41,483 nt of DNA, taken from positions 1-41,483 of the forward strand of contig JAJDXG010000059.1 in NCBI GenBank assembly GCA_022823365.1, written 5' to 3'. Shown in pieces: positions 7,767-14,878 of the stretch. A program made the position numbers and the translations under genes. The notes beneath the pieces are model-generated. The model did not search any database. It saw only the letters and a program-made list of their open reading frames with translations, and was not told the origin of the DNA. This DNA comes from Gemmatimonadota bacterium (GTDB lineage: Bacteria; Gemmatimonadota; Gemmatimonadetes; Longimicrobiales; Gaopeijiaceae). Positions within the stretch are counted from its first letter, which is position 1. Each line of letters opens with the position of its first letter.

Positions 7767-9611
7767 TCAGACCAGCTGCCGCAGGATCAACTCGGCGCAC
7801 TCCTCGGGTCCCAGCTTCTCGGTGTCGAGGTGCAGGTCCGGGTTCCCGGGCTGCTCATAGGGGCTGTCGATGCCGGTGAAGTTCGTGATCTCTCCGCTCA
7901 TCGCCCTGGCATACAGTCTCTTCGGGTCGCGCGCGGCGCAGACTTCGATGGACGCGTCAACGAAGATCTCGTTGAAGTCACCGGGTGTGAACAGACCGCG
8001 AGCGAAAGCGCGTTCCGACCGGAAGGGACTGATGAAGGACACGATCACGATCAGCCCCGCATCGACCATCAGTCGAGCCACCTCGGCCACCCTGCGGATG
8101 TTCTCCACCCGGTCGGCCTCGGTGAAGCCGAGGTCCCGGTTGAGTCCGTGGCGGACGTTGTCGCCGTCCAGGAGGTAGGTGTGGTGGCCCTCCGCGTGAA
8201 GGCGCTTCTCGAGCAGGTTGGCGATCGTGGACTTGCCCGATGCCGGGAGTCCCGTGAGCCATAGACACCGGGCCCGCTGCAGCTTGAGTTCCTGGCGGGC
8301 CTCGCGGGTGACGTGGAAGTCCTGCCAGCGAATGTTGGACGCGCGCCTGAGCGCAAAGTTGACGGTGCCGGCGCCCGCGGTCTCGTTGTTGATCGGGTCG
8401 ATCATGATGAAGCTGCCCAGCCCCGGATACCGCTCGAAGGGGGCGTAGGGGATCGGGCGGTTGGTCGCGATGTTGACCGTGCCGAGGTCGTTGAGGTTCA
8501 TCGTGGCGCCTGCCAGTCTGCTTCCGCGCGAGACGTCCAGCCGGTACTTGATGCGGGTGACGGTCGCGGTCACTTCGCGCGAATGGATCTTCAGCAGGTA
8601 GGAGCGGCCGACCACCAGAGGGCGGTCGCTCATCCAGATCAGGTTGGCCTGGAACTGGTCCGTCACGCCCGGCGGATTGAAGGCTTCCGCGATTACGTCT
8701 CCGCGCGTCACATCCACCTCGCTGGCCAGGGTCAGGGTCACCGAGTCCCCGCGCTCCGCCCGCTCCCGGGCCCCCCGCCAGACCATGATCGACTCCACGA
8801 CGGTCTCCGCTCCCGACGGGGATATGCGCACGCGGTCCCCCACGGCGACCCTGCCGGCCGCGATCCGGCCGCTGTAGCCGCGAAAGTCGGGGCTGGGCCG
8901 GTTGACGAACTGGACGGGCATCCGGAAGGACTCCCTCTCGATGGAAGATTCGACATCGACCGTTTCCAGGTGCTCGAGCAGCGTCGGGCCGGCATACCAC
9001 GCGGCCGAATCGCGGCGGCGGGTGAGGTTGTCTCCCCTAAGCGAGGATACGGGTATGATCCGCAGCTTCTCGACATCCGCATCCCGCGCCAGTATCCGGT
9101 ACCGGTCCGCGATCGCCTCGAAGATGCTCCGGTCCCAGAGCACCAGGTCCATCTTGTTGACCGCAAGGACCACGTGCCGGATCCCGAACAGGGCGGCGAT
9201 GCGGGTGTGGCGGGCGGTCTGGGGCAGGATCCCCTTGCGGGCGTCGGCCACAACGACGGCCAGCTCGGCGTTCGAGGCGCCGGTCGCCATGTTGCGGGTG
9301 TACTGCTCGTGTCCGGGCGCGTCGGCGACGATGAAACGGCGCCGGGCCGTCTCGAAACTGCGGTAGGCGACGTCGATGGTGATGCCCTGCTCGCGCTCGT
9401 CGCGCAGACCGTCGACCAGGAGCGCCAGATCCGCCTGGTCGCCCCGCGTTCCCCAGCGCCGGGAATCCTCCTCCACCTTGCGCATCTGATCGGCAAAGAC
9501 CTGCCGGCAGTCGCAGAGCAACCGTCCGAGGAGCGTGCTCTTGCCGTCGTCCACGGCGCCGCACAGGACGAAGCGCAGGGGGGCGGGGGGTGGCGGCGGG
9601 GCATGTGCCAT
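7767..9611 (-). CDS. cysNC: Bifunctional sulfate adenylyltransferase large subunit / APS kinase (CysNC)
   Basis: This 614-residue protein makes PAPS from sulfate in two steps. Residues 1-430 are the CysN GTPase that drives ATP sulfurylase: P-loop GAVDDGKSTLLGRLL (18-32), switch motif DAPGHEQYTRNM, NKMDL and SSLRGDN for guanine recognition, then the beta-barrel domains. Residues 449-614 are APS kinase: P-loop GLPASGKST (454-462), DGDNVRHGLN, ISPFRSERA and the substrate-lid motif IDSPYEQP. The ATG follows GAGAGGAAGG. The partner small subunit CysD is encoded 3.5 kb upstream on the same strand, separated by the sulfotransferase and P450 genes. No PAPS reductase or sulfite reductase gene is present, so sulfation rather than assimilation is the likely use here. 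Confidence 0.96.
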   Translation of the reverse strand: MAHAPPPPPAPLRFVLCGAVDDGKSTLLGRLLCDCRQVFADQMRKVEEDSRRWGTRGDQADLALLVDGLRDEREQGITIDVAYRSFETARRRFIVADAPGHEQYTRNMATGASNAELAVVVADARKGILPQTARHTRIAALFGIRHVVLAVNKMDLVLWDRSIFEAIADRYRILARDADVEKLRIIPVSSLRGDNLTRRRDSAAWYAGPTLLEHLETVDVESSIERESFRMPVQFVNRPSPDFRGYSGRIAAGRVAVGDRVRISPSGAETVVESIMVWRGARERAERGDSVTLTLASEVDVTRGDVIAEAFNPPGVTDQFQANLIWMSDRPLVVGRSYLLKIHSREVTATVTRIKYRLDVSRGSRLAGATMNLNDLGTVNIATNRPIPYAPFERYPGLGSFIMIDPINNETAGAGTVNFALRRASNIRWQDFHVTREARQELKLQRARCLWLTGLPASGKSTIANLLEKRLHAEGHHTYLLDGDNVRHGLNRDLGFTEADRVENIRRVAEVARLMVDAGLIVIVSFISPFRSERAFARGLFTPGDFNEIFVDASIEVCAARDPKRLYARAMSGEITNFTGIDSPYEQPGNPDLHLDTEKLGPEECAELILRQLV

Positions 9612-9652
9612 CAGAGAGCCTTCCTCTCAAGGTCAGCGAGCACGGCCTGATT

Positions 9653-10804
9653 CTATCTGTTCGACCTTTCGGATCCAAGTTGCTCCGCGTCGGTTCCGGT
9701 GTCCGGAGGCGCGTAGCCCCACTGCTCCACCGCAAACCCCCAGTCCCTGTCGACGATGTCGATGACGGAGGGGTCGATCCGGTACCGGTTCTTCCGGTAG
9801 CCGGAGAGCGTCGCCAGGTATGCGGCAACGGGGCCCCGGGCCCGCTCCCATCCGGGAAGCTTCAGCTCGCGGTAGATGCGCTCGAGTTCCGCCAGCGGAT
9901 CACGTTCGATGTCCTCGAACCTCACCTCGACCAGGTTGCCTTTCGGAATCGACTCGCGGTCCCGCATGTACCGCCGCATCATCACCGCGAAACTGCTCCG
10001 TACGGCGGCAGCCACCGACTCCCAGTCGCAATCGGCCACCCGGTATGCCGGAAGCAGGCTCCGGTAGAGCTTCAGGTTCGACATGTAGGTGACATACGGG
10101 TTGCGCACCAGGAAGATGAATTTCGCTTCGGGGAACAGGCGGCGCAGAAGCGCTGTGCGCCCCAGATTCGCCGGGCTCTTCAACACCAGCCTCCGTCCGC
10201 CCGCCGCCAGCGTCGCCTGGCGCAGCACCCGCAGATACGCGCCCTCCCACTCCGCCAACTCCTCCGGGGTCAGGCGCATCGATCCGAATCTCTCCGCGAA
10301 CTCCTTCATGCGGTTGGGAAACGAAACCTGGTGAACGGGCGACAGGTGCGAGGTGCACGCGAGTGCAAGTTCCTCCTCCTGCGGCAGCGACATGGAGACC
10401 GCCACGTTGTCCATCGGCCGCGTTCGCGGGAGCTTCTTTGCGATCAGGGGTTCCAGCCAGCCGCGCGTGGTCAGGAACATCGGCGAGGCGAACGCCTGAA
10501 AGGTGGTTGGGAACCCGAGACCGGGATCGTGCGCGAGCAGGTTGTGGAGGTGCGTGGTTCCCGTGCGCGCGAAGCCGTGAACGTACACCGGCGAGGGATG
10601 GAGCTTCGTCCGTGAGACCCGGCGGTCGAACCACAGCCGCTCGAAGGCCCGCAACGGCGACAGGGCGACACTCGTCATCAGCACTCGCGCCAGCTTTCCC
10701 CAGTAGGGTCGAGCCACGCCCCCGTTCTCCCGGATCAGGCGAAGCCAGACTCCCAGCGGTGCGGTGGCGGCGAGGTGCGGTGGGGTTTTCCCCGGACTGG
10801 GCAA
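9653..10804 (-). CDS. PAPS-dependent sulfotransferase family protein
   Basis: This 383-residue cytoplasmic or membrane-associated sulfotransferase would transfer sulfate from PAPS to a hydroxyl group. The 5'-phosphosulfate loop is GFARTGTTHLHNLL at 77-90. The 3'-phosphate region is IFLVRNPYVTYMSNLKLY near 230, and the segment VEVRFEDIERDPLAELERIY near 290-310 is typical of the large bacterial Sulfotransfer_3-like group that includes mycobacterial Stf proteins. The start is a TTG at 10804 preceded by GAGAGGA (10811-10817), which overlaps the stop codon of the P450 gene: strong evidence for co-transcription and translational coupling. cysNC follows 41 bases downstream. The acceptor is unknown; the neighbouring P450 probably acts on the same molecule. 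Confidence 0.92.
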   Translation of the reverse strand: MPSPGKTPPHLAATAPLGVWLRLIRENGGVARPYWGKLARVLMTSVALSPLRAFERLWFDRRVSRTKLHPSPVYVHGFARTGTTHLHNLLAHDPGLGFPTTFQAFASPMFLTTRGWLEPLIAKKLPRTRPMDNVAVSMSLPQEEELALACTSHLSPVHQVSFPNRMKEFAERFGSMRLTPEELAEWEGAYLRVLRQATLAAGGRRLVLKSPANLGRTALLRRLFPEAKFIFLVRNPYVTYMSNLKLYRSLLPAYRVADCDWESVAAAVRSSFAVMMRRYMRDRESIPKGNLVEVRFEDIERDPLAELERIYRELKLPGWERARGPVAAYLATLSGYRKNRYRIDPSVIDIVDRDWGFAVEQWGYAPPDTGTDAEQLGSERSNR

Positions 10805-10816
10805 GCCGGCTCCTCT

Positions 10817-12853
10817 CTATCCCCGATGGCCGAGGACCTTGATTCTGAAGCTGGAGCTGGGGGTCGCCGACGTGAAATAGTCGATCTTCATCCTGTAGCC
10901 GGGTGGATCCATGGCGATGTCGACCCGGTGAAGAATCGTCGCGAGCGTCATGACCATCAGCACTTCCGCGAAGCCATCGCCGAGACAGCGGTGGGTGCCG
11001 AGGCCGAACGGGGCGTACACGCCGAACGTGCGGTGCTCGGCGCGCTCCGGTGTGTAGCGGTCGATATCGAATTGCTCCGGTTGCGGATAGTATTCGGCAC
11101 AGCGATGCGGGACCGTGGTGGCGACCAGGACGTGCGTGCCCGCCGGGATGGTGTATCCCCCGAACTCGAAGGTGTTGACTGCCTGCCGCAGCGCGACGGG
11201 AGCCACCGGGTATAGCCGCAGGGTCTCGAGCGCAACCCGGTGTGTAACGTCCATGGCCCGGACTTTGTCGGCGGTCGGGCCACCGTTCGCAAACAACTCA
11301 TCGATCTCGGGTCGCATACGGGTTTCGACCTCGGGATGCCTGAGCACCGAATAGAGCATGAATGCGCTGACGCTGGCGGCGGTGTGAAGCCCTGCAATGA
11401 AAGGTCCGATGCAGGCAGAAAGAAGATCGTGCTCGGGCAGCAACTGCGGATTGGTCCTGTGCAGTTCCAACACATCGTCGATCAGATCGGGCTCCTTTCC
11501 GGTCCGGCACTCCGGCGCATGGGCCTGCACCACCGAGCAAATCAACTCTTCGATCTGCCTGCGGGCGCGGCGCATGCGCGGGGTCTTCATCATCACCTCG
11601 GGGCGCCGGTGCAGGGCGCGCACGGCCAGCGTCCGCTCGAGATAGTACGCGAGGTCTTCCAGGCAGGCTCCCGGCGAAACACCGGTGCAAAGCTGACCGA
11701 TCTGCTCGCCGACGATGCGCTGCATGGCGGGCATCACGGTGAACGGGCGTCCGATGGGCCATCCGTTGACGACCCCGGAAGCGATGTCGGAGGACTCGGC
11801 CACACGCTTGAGCATGTAGGCACGCGAATAGCCGTGCTTCAGCACGCGCCGCAACTGGAAATGATCGCCGCCGTCCATGCTCAGGACCAGTCGGTGAGCC
11901 TCGAATGCTCTCGCCACACCCTCGAACACGCGGAGGTTGCGAAAACAGATCCTGCCCTTCCGCTGCAGGAGCTTGTTGGCGTCGGGTCCGGCGAGAACCG
12001 TAAAGGCGCGCGAAAACGCGCGGACACGAAAAACGGGCCCAAGCATCCGGTACTGCCGGGCGAGAAAGGCAACGAGGTCGCCCCGCATGCTAAGGGCGTT
12101 CCCGACCAGGGGAATCCCGCCACCGTCGGCGCGGGGCTGCGCGGCCAGCGCCCGGGCCCGCATGTCGGCGGTGACGGGTCCCGGCACCTGCCCGTCCCGC
12201 CGCTCCCCGGGTTGACCGATCCCCGCGTCGCTGATCGCCTCGAAAACCGCACGCCCGATCGAGTCGAGGCGGTGAATCAGATCGAGGCGCTCTGCCACTT
12301 CCTCCCGTTCGGCCCGCGAAAGAAGGCGCTCGAACAGTCCGCAGGCGTCAACGAGGCAGATCAGCATGACATCCCGGGGACCCGGAATCTCGTCGCTGAA
12401 CAGAACGCCCATGATGCGAAGTTCGACTTCCCGCTCGGCCCTGCCGTCCATCATGGGGTACCTTCGGGCGTGAACGACCCGGCGCGCGAGCGACAGCAGG
12501 TTCCCCCGGTCCCGCTTCAGAATCCTCTTTTCGACCAGGTGGTCGATGGCCCGATCCCGGAGTCCGTCGGCAACGGCCGGCCTGGCCAGATGCTTCACCC
12601 AGTACCCGGCGTCGTGCATGTCGGACGTATCGGAGATCTCGGCGAGCGAGGGATCAAGCAGGCCATCGCCCACCGGCGTGGCGTCGACGACAAAGAGATG
12701 CTCGAGGTCGGTGTCGATGCGCCCTTCCAGCGCCAGGTCCATCAGCACGGCGCCCGCGAGCGCGTCTCTCAGGGGGACTTCCGGGACCGACGCGAGATCG
12801 CTGTGGGTCTTGTCGATCAGCAGAAGCAGCAGTTCTTCAGCCAACCTCAGCAT
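10817..12853 (-). CDS. GPP34 (Golgi phosphoprotein 3-like) domain fused to cytochrome P450
   Basis: This 678-residue fusion was recognised from two separate domain patterns. Residues 1-210 match the GPP34/GOLPH3-Vps74 family: MLRLAEELLLLL, then VPLRDALAGAVLMDLALEGRI, DHLVEKRILKRD, and a final helical segment ending LDSIGRAVFEAI. Residues 245-678 are a P450 with I-helix AGLHTA (catalytic Thr present), ExxR motif E543-R546 (ETLR), and haem-cysteine loop FGLGTHRCLG with Cys623. There is no membrane anchor or reductase domain. I prefer the ATG at 12853 because it restores the family N-terminus; a TTG at 12877 would add eight residues. It lies in the same orientation between cysD and the sulfotransferase gene. 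GPP34 could tether the enzyme to anionic membrane lipids, which suggests a lipid substrate, but that is inference. Confidence 0.9.
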   Translation of the reverse strand: MLRLAEELLLLLIDKTHSDLASVPEVPLRDALAGAVLMDLALEGRIDTDLEHLFVVDATPVGDGLLDPSLAEISDTSDMHDAGYWVKHLARPAVADGLRDRAIDHLVEKRILKRDRGNLLSLARRVVHARRYPMMDGRAEREVELRIMGVLFSDEIPGPRDVMLICLVDACGLFERLLSRAEREEVAERLDLIHRLDSIGRAVFEAISDAGIGQPGERRDGQVPGPVTADMRARALAAQPRADGGGIPLVGNALSMRGDLVAFLARQYRMLGPVFRVRAFSRAFTVLAGPDANKLLQRKGRICFRNLRVFEGVARAFEAHRLVLSMDGGDHFQLRRVLKHGYSRAYMLKRVAESSDIASGVVNGWPIGRPFTVMPAMQRIVGEQIGQLCTGVSPGACLEDLAYYLERTLAVRALHRRPEVMMKTPRMRRARRQIEELICSVVQAHAPECRTGKEPDLIDDVLELHRTNPQLLPEHDLLSACIGPFIAGLHTAASVSAFMLYSVLRHPEVETRMRPEIDELFANGGPTADKVRAMDVTHRVALETLRLYPVAPVALRQAVNTFEFGGYTIPAGTHVLVATTVPHRCAEYYPQPEQFDIDRYTPERAEHRTFGVYAPFGLGTHRCLGDGFAEVLMVMTLATILHRVDIAMDPPGYRMKIDYFTSATPSSSFRIKVLGHRG

Positions 12854-12980
12854 GGCGGGAATTCGGCGGAGTTCCAAGACATCCCAGATAGTTTCATAAC
12901 GCCAGTATTCATAGGCACTTCTGGAAGGTCACTCGCATTGCGCGCGTCCTGATCCTAACCGTTCGGCCCTCCGTGTCAAT

Positions 12981-13051
12981 GGGCATCGACAATGTCACAC
13001 TTTCGGGCATCGAAAATGTCACACTGTCGGGTATTGATAGTGTCCTGCTTC
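12981..13051. repeat. Three tandem 24-bp repeats between cysD and the GPP34-P450 gene
   Basis: Units lie at 12981-13004, 13005-13028 and 13029-13051. The first two differ at two positions and the third is more diverged. Each begins GGGCATCGA or GGGTATTGA and contains AATGTCACAC or AGTGTCCTGC. They form most of the 277-bp gap between the two genes. Iterated terminal units of this size are known at the ends of IS21-family elements, but no transposase is present. Alternatives are a relict element end or a set of regulator binding sites. Confidence 0.75.
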
Positions 13052-13130
13052 GGGCGACGGTCGCCGAACCGTACGGTCTGGCTGCCCCGGGGTTCCGAGT
13101 CCGTGGGGTCCGCCTGGCGTGCCGGTCAAT

Positions 13131-14069
13131 TCAGAAGTAGCCCGCCCTTTTCTTACGCTCCATGGAGGCGTCCCCGTCGTGGTCCACCAGGCGTCCCCGG
13201 CGTTCGGAGTAGCGGGTTGCCAGGGTCTCGGCGAGGATCGCCTCCAGGGTGTCGGCATCGCTCTCGACGGCGGCCGTGAACGGGTAGCATCCCAGGGTGC
13301 GGAAGCGAACGCGAAGGCAGCGGGGCTCCTCGCCGGGCTCGAGAGGCATGCGCTCGTCGTCGATCATGATCCACTGGCCTTCACGTTCGACGACCGGGCG
13401 CCTCTTCGCGAAGTACAGCGGCACCACAGGGATCTCCTCGGACGCGATGTAGCGCCAGATGTCGGCCTCCGTCCAATTGGAGAGCGGAGACACGCGGAGC
13501 GACTCGCCCGCCCGGACATGCGTGTTGTACAGGCCCCAGAGCTCGGGGCGCTGCGCCCTGGGGTCCCACTGATGGGCTGCGTTGCGGAAGGAGAACACCC
13601 GCTCCTTCGCCCGTGATTTCTCCTCGTCCCGCCGGCCGCCCACGAAGATGATGTCGTAGTTCCCTGCGTCCAGCGCCTGGCCCAGCGCTTCGGTGATCAT
13701 CACGTCGGTATAGCGTACCGATCCGTCGGTGAACGGGTCTGCGCCGGCCTTCAGGCCCTCCCGGTTCACGTGAACCAGCAGCTCGACGCCCGCCTCGGCG
13801 ACCATGCGGTCGCGGAAGGCGATCATCTCCCGAAACTGCCAGGTGGTGTCGATGTGCAGCAGGGGAAGGGGGGGGCGCGCGGGCCAGAACGCCTTGCGGG
13901 CGAGATGGAGCAACACCGACGAGTCCTTGCCCATCGAATAGAGCATGACGGGCCGGGCCGCCGTCGCGGCTCCCTCGCGGATGATTTCGATGGCTTCGGA
14001 TTCGAGCGCCGAGAGCCAGTGGGCACCCGCAGGGTCGGTGCGCCCGCTGCCTTCGCGCTGCCCGCTCAT
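13131..14069 (-). CDS. cysD: Sulfate adenylyltransferase small subunit (CysD)
   Basis: This 312-residue ATP sulfurylase catalytic subunit forms APS from sulfate and ATP together with CysN. The PP-loop pyrophosphatase motif YSMGKDSS is at 44-51. It is followed by [37 protein letters not shown] and [15 protein letters not shown], all diagnostic of CysD, and the protein ends with the usual basic tail ERKKRAGYF. The open frame extends 72 codons upstream, but that part has no family similarity. The ATG at 14069 gives the normal length. It is the first gene of the minus-strand sulfation cluster. The next gene begins 277 bp downstream, after the 24-bp repeats, so a second promoter there is possible. 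Confidence 0.94.
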   Translation of the reverse strand: MSGQREGSGRTDPAGAHWLSALESEAIEIIREGAATAARPVMLYSMGKDSSVLLHLARKAFWPARPPLPLLHIDTTWQFREMIAFRDRMVAEAGVELLVHVNREGLKAGADPFTDGSVRYTDVMITEALGQALDAGNYDIIFVGGRRDEEKSRAKERVFSFRNAAHQWDPRAQRPELWGLYNTHVRAGESLRVSPLSNWTEADIWRYIASEEIPVVPLYFAKRRPVVEREGQWIMIDDERMPLEPGEEPRCLRVRFRTLGCYPFTAAVESDADTLEAILAETLATRYSERRGRLVDHDGDASMERKKRAGYF

Positions 14070-14305
14070 GTTCTCGCAGATTGCATCGTGGAATCCGTCC
14101 CGGAGACGCTTGGCGACGGGATCGTACCACCGTTTCCGGACCGGTTCAACTGGTTCCGGCGGGACATTCGGCGCCGTGGGTGGATCATCCGCAGGTGAAC
14201 CCGAGTCGTGTTGACACCGGGTGACGAAGCCTGCAGCTTGTGGCATTGGTACTCTGTCGCAGTGCGCGCTGAATCCCCATACCACTCAAGTGCCCGGGTA
14301 GGCCC

Positions 14306-14767
14306 ATGGACCTGAAGGTCAGTTGGGAAAGGACGAATGGCGTGCTGATCGCCTCGCCCACGGGCCGTGTCGACGGAGTGAGCAGCGCGGCGTTCCGGGA
14401 AGCCCTGGTCTCGGAGGTGCCGGCGGGCGAGAGAGCCCTCCTCCTCGACCTGCGCGATCTTGCCTACATGAGCAGCGCCGGCCTGAGCGTCCTGCTGGTG
14501 CTGGCCAAGAGATTCCGCGGATCCGGCAAGGCGATGGGGATGTGCGGGCTCCCGGCGGCGATTGCCGCGGTCGTCACGCTCAGCGGCTTCGACAAGATCA
14601 TCCCCGTGTACGAAACTCGTGACGCGGCACTCGAGACGATGTCCCTCCCGAAGGATGCCGATTCCGCGCACCAGCCCGCCGAAGCGCCGTCTTCGGACGA
14701 GGAGGCCGACTCGAACCGGAAGCGATCCGGTCCGCGGCGGTGGAGTTTCAAGATGCACTCGAGCTGA
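14306..14767 (+). CDS. STAS-domain protein, anti-sigma factor antagonist-like
   Basis: This 153-residue protein has a STAS domain at residues 1-110 and a hydrophilic Asp/Glu/Ser-rich tail. The phosphoacceptor region DLAYMSSAGLSVLL places Ser57 where SpoIIAA and RsbV are phosphorylated by their anti-sigma kinase partner. It probably works in a partner switch in the cytoplasm. No anti-sigma kinase gene is adjacent; the nearest HATPase-like sequence in the window is the C-terminal domain of the NCS2 permease 7 kb away. A TTGACA lies at 14211-14216 upstream with no convincing -10. The gene diverges from cysD across 236 bp and has no strong ribosome site. The short tail (RKRSGPRRWSFKMHSS) is strongly basic and unexplained. 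Confidence 0.85.
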   Translation: MDLKVSWERTNGVLIASPTGRVDGVSSAAFREALVSEVPAGERALLLDLRDLAYMSSAGLSVLLVLAKRFRGSGKAMGMCGLPAAIAAVVTLSGFDKIIPVYETRDAALETMSLPKDADSAHQPAEAPSSDEEADSNRKRSGPRRWSFKMHSS

Positions 14768-14878
14768 GCATCAAGCACTCCCCCGGCCGTACGGTTGTGA
14801 AGCGGCCCATCGCGCACGACATTCGCTCCTGTGCCCGCATGCATGCCGCGTGCGCATTCCTGCAGCCAGGAGCCCCCG

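Noticed and set aside
8313..9650. Open frame of 445 codons on the plus strand
   Set aside because: It is antisense to cysNC, whose GTPase and kinase motifs are unmistakable. The plus-strand product has no domain or signal.
12981..13051. 24-bp repeats as a CRISPR array
   Set aside because: Units are directly adjacent with no spacers, there are only three, and no cas gene is present.
13019..13258. Short minus-strand frame covering the 24-bp repeats
   Set aside because: It overlaps the end of cysD out of frame and carries no transposase or other motif, so it does not support an IS element gene.
14211..14255. TTGACA plus TACTCT as a promoter for the STAS gene
   Set aside because: The two boxes are 33 bases apart and no acceptable -10 lies 16-18 bases after TTGACA.
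14070..14285. 72-codon upstream extension of cysD
   Set aside because: The translation has no CysD similarity and would give an abnormal length. The internal ATG at 14069 fits the family.
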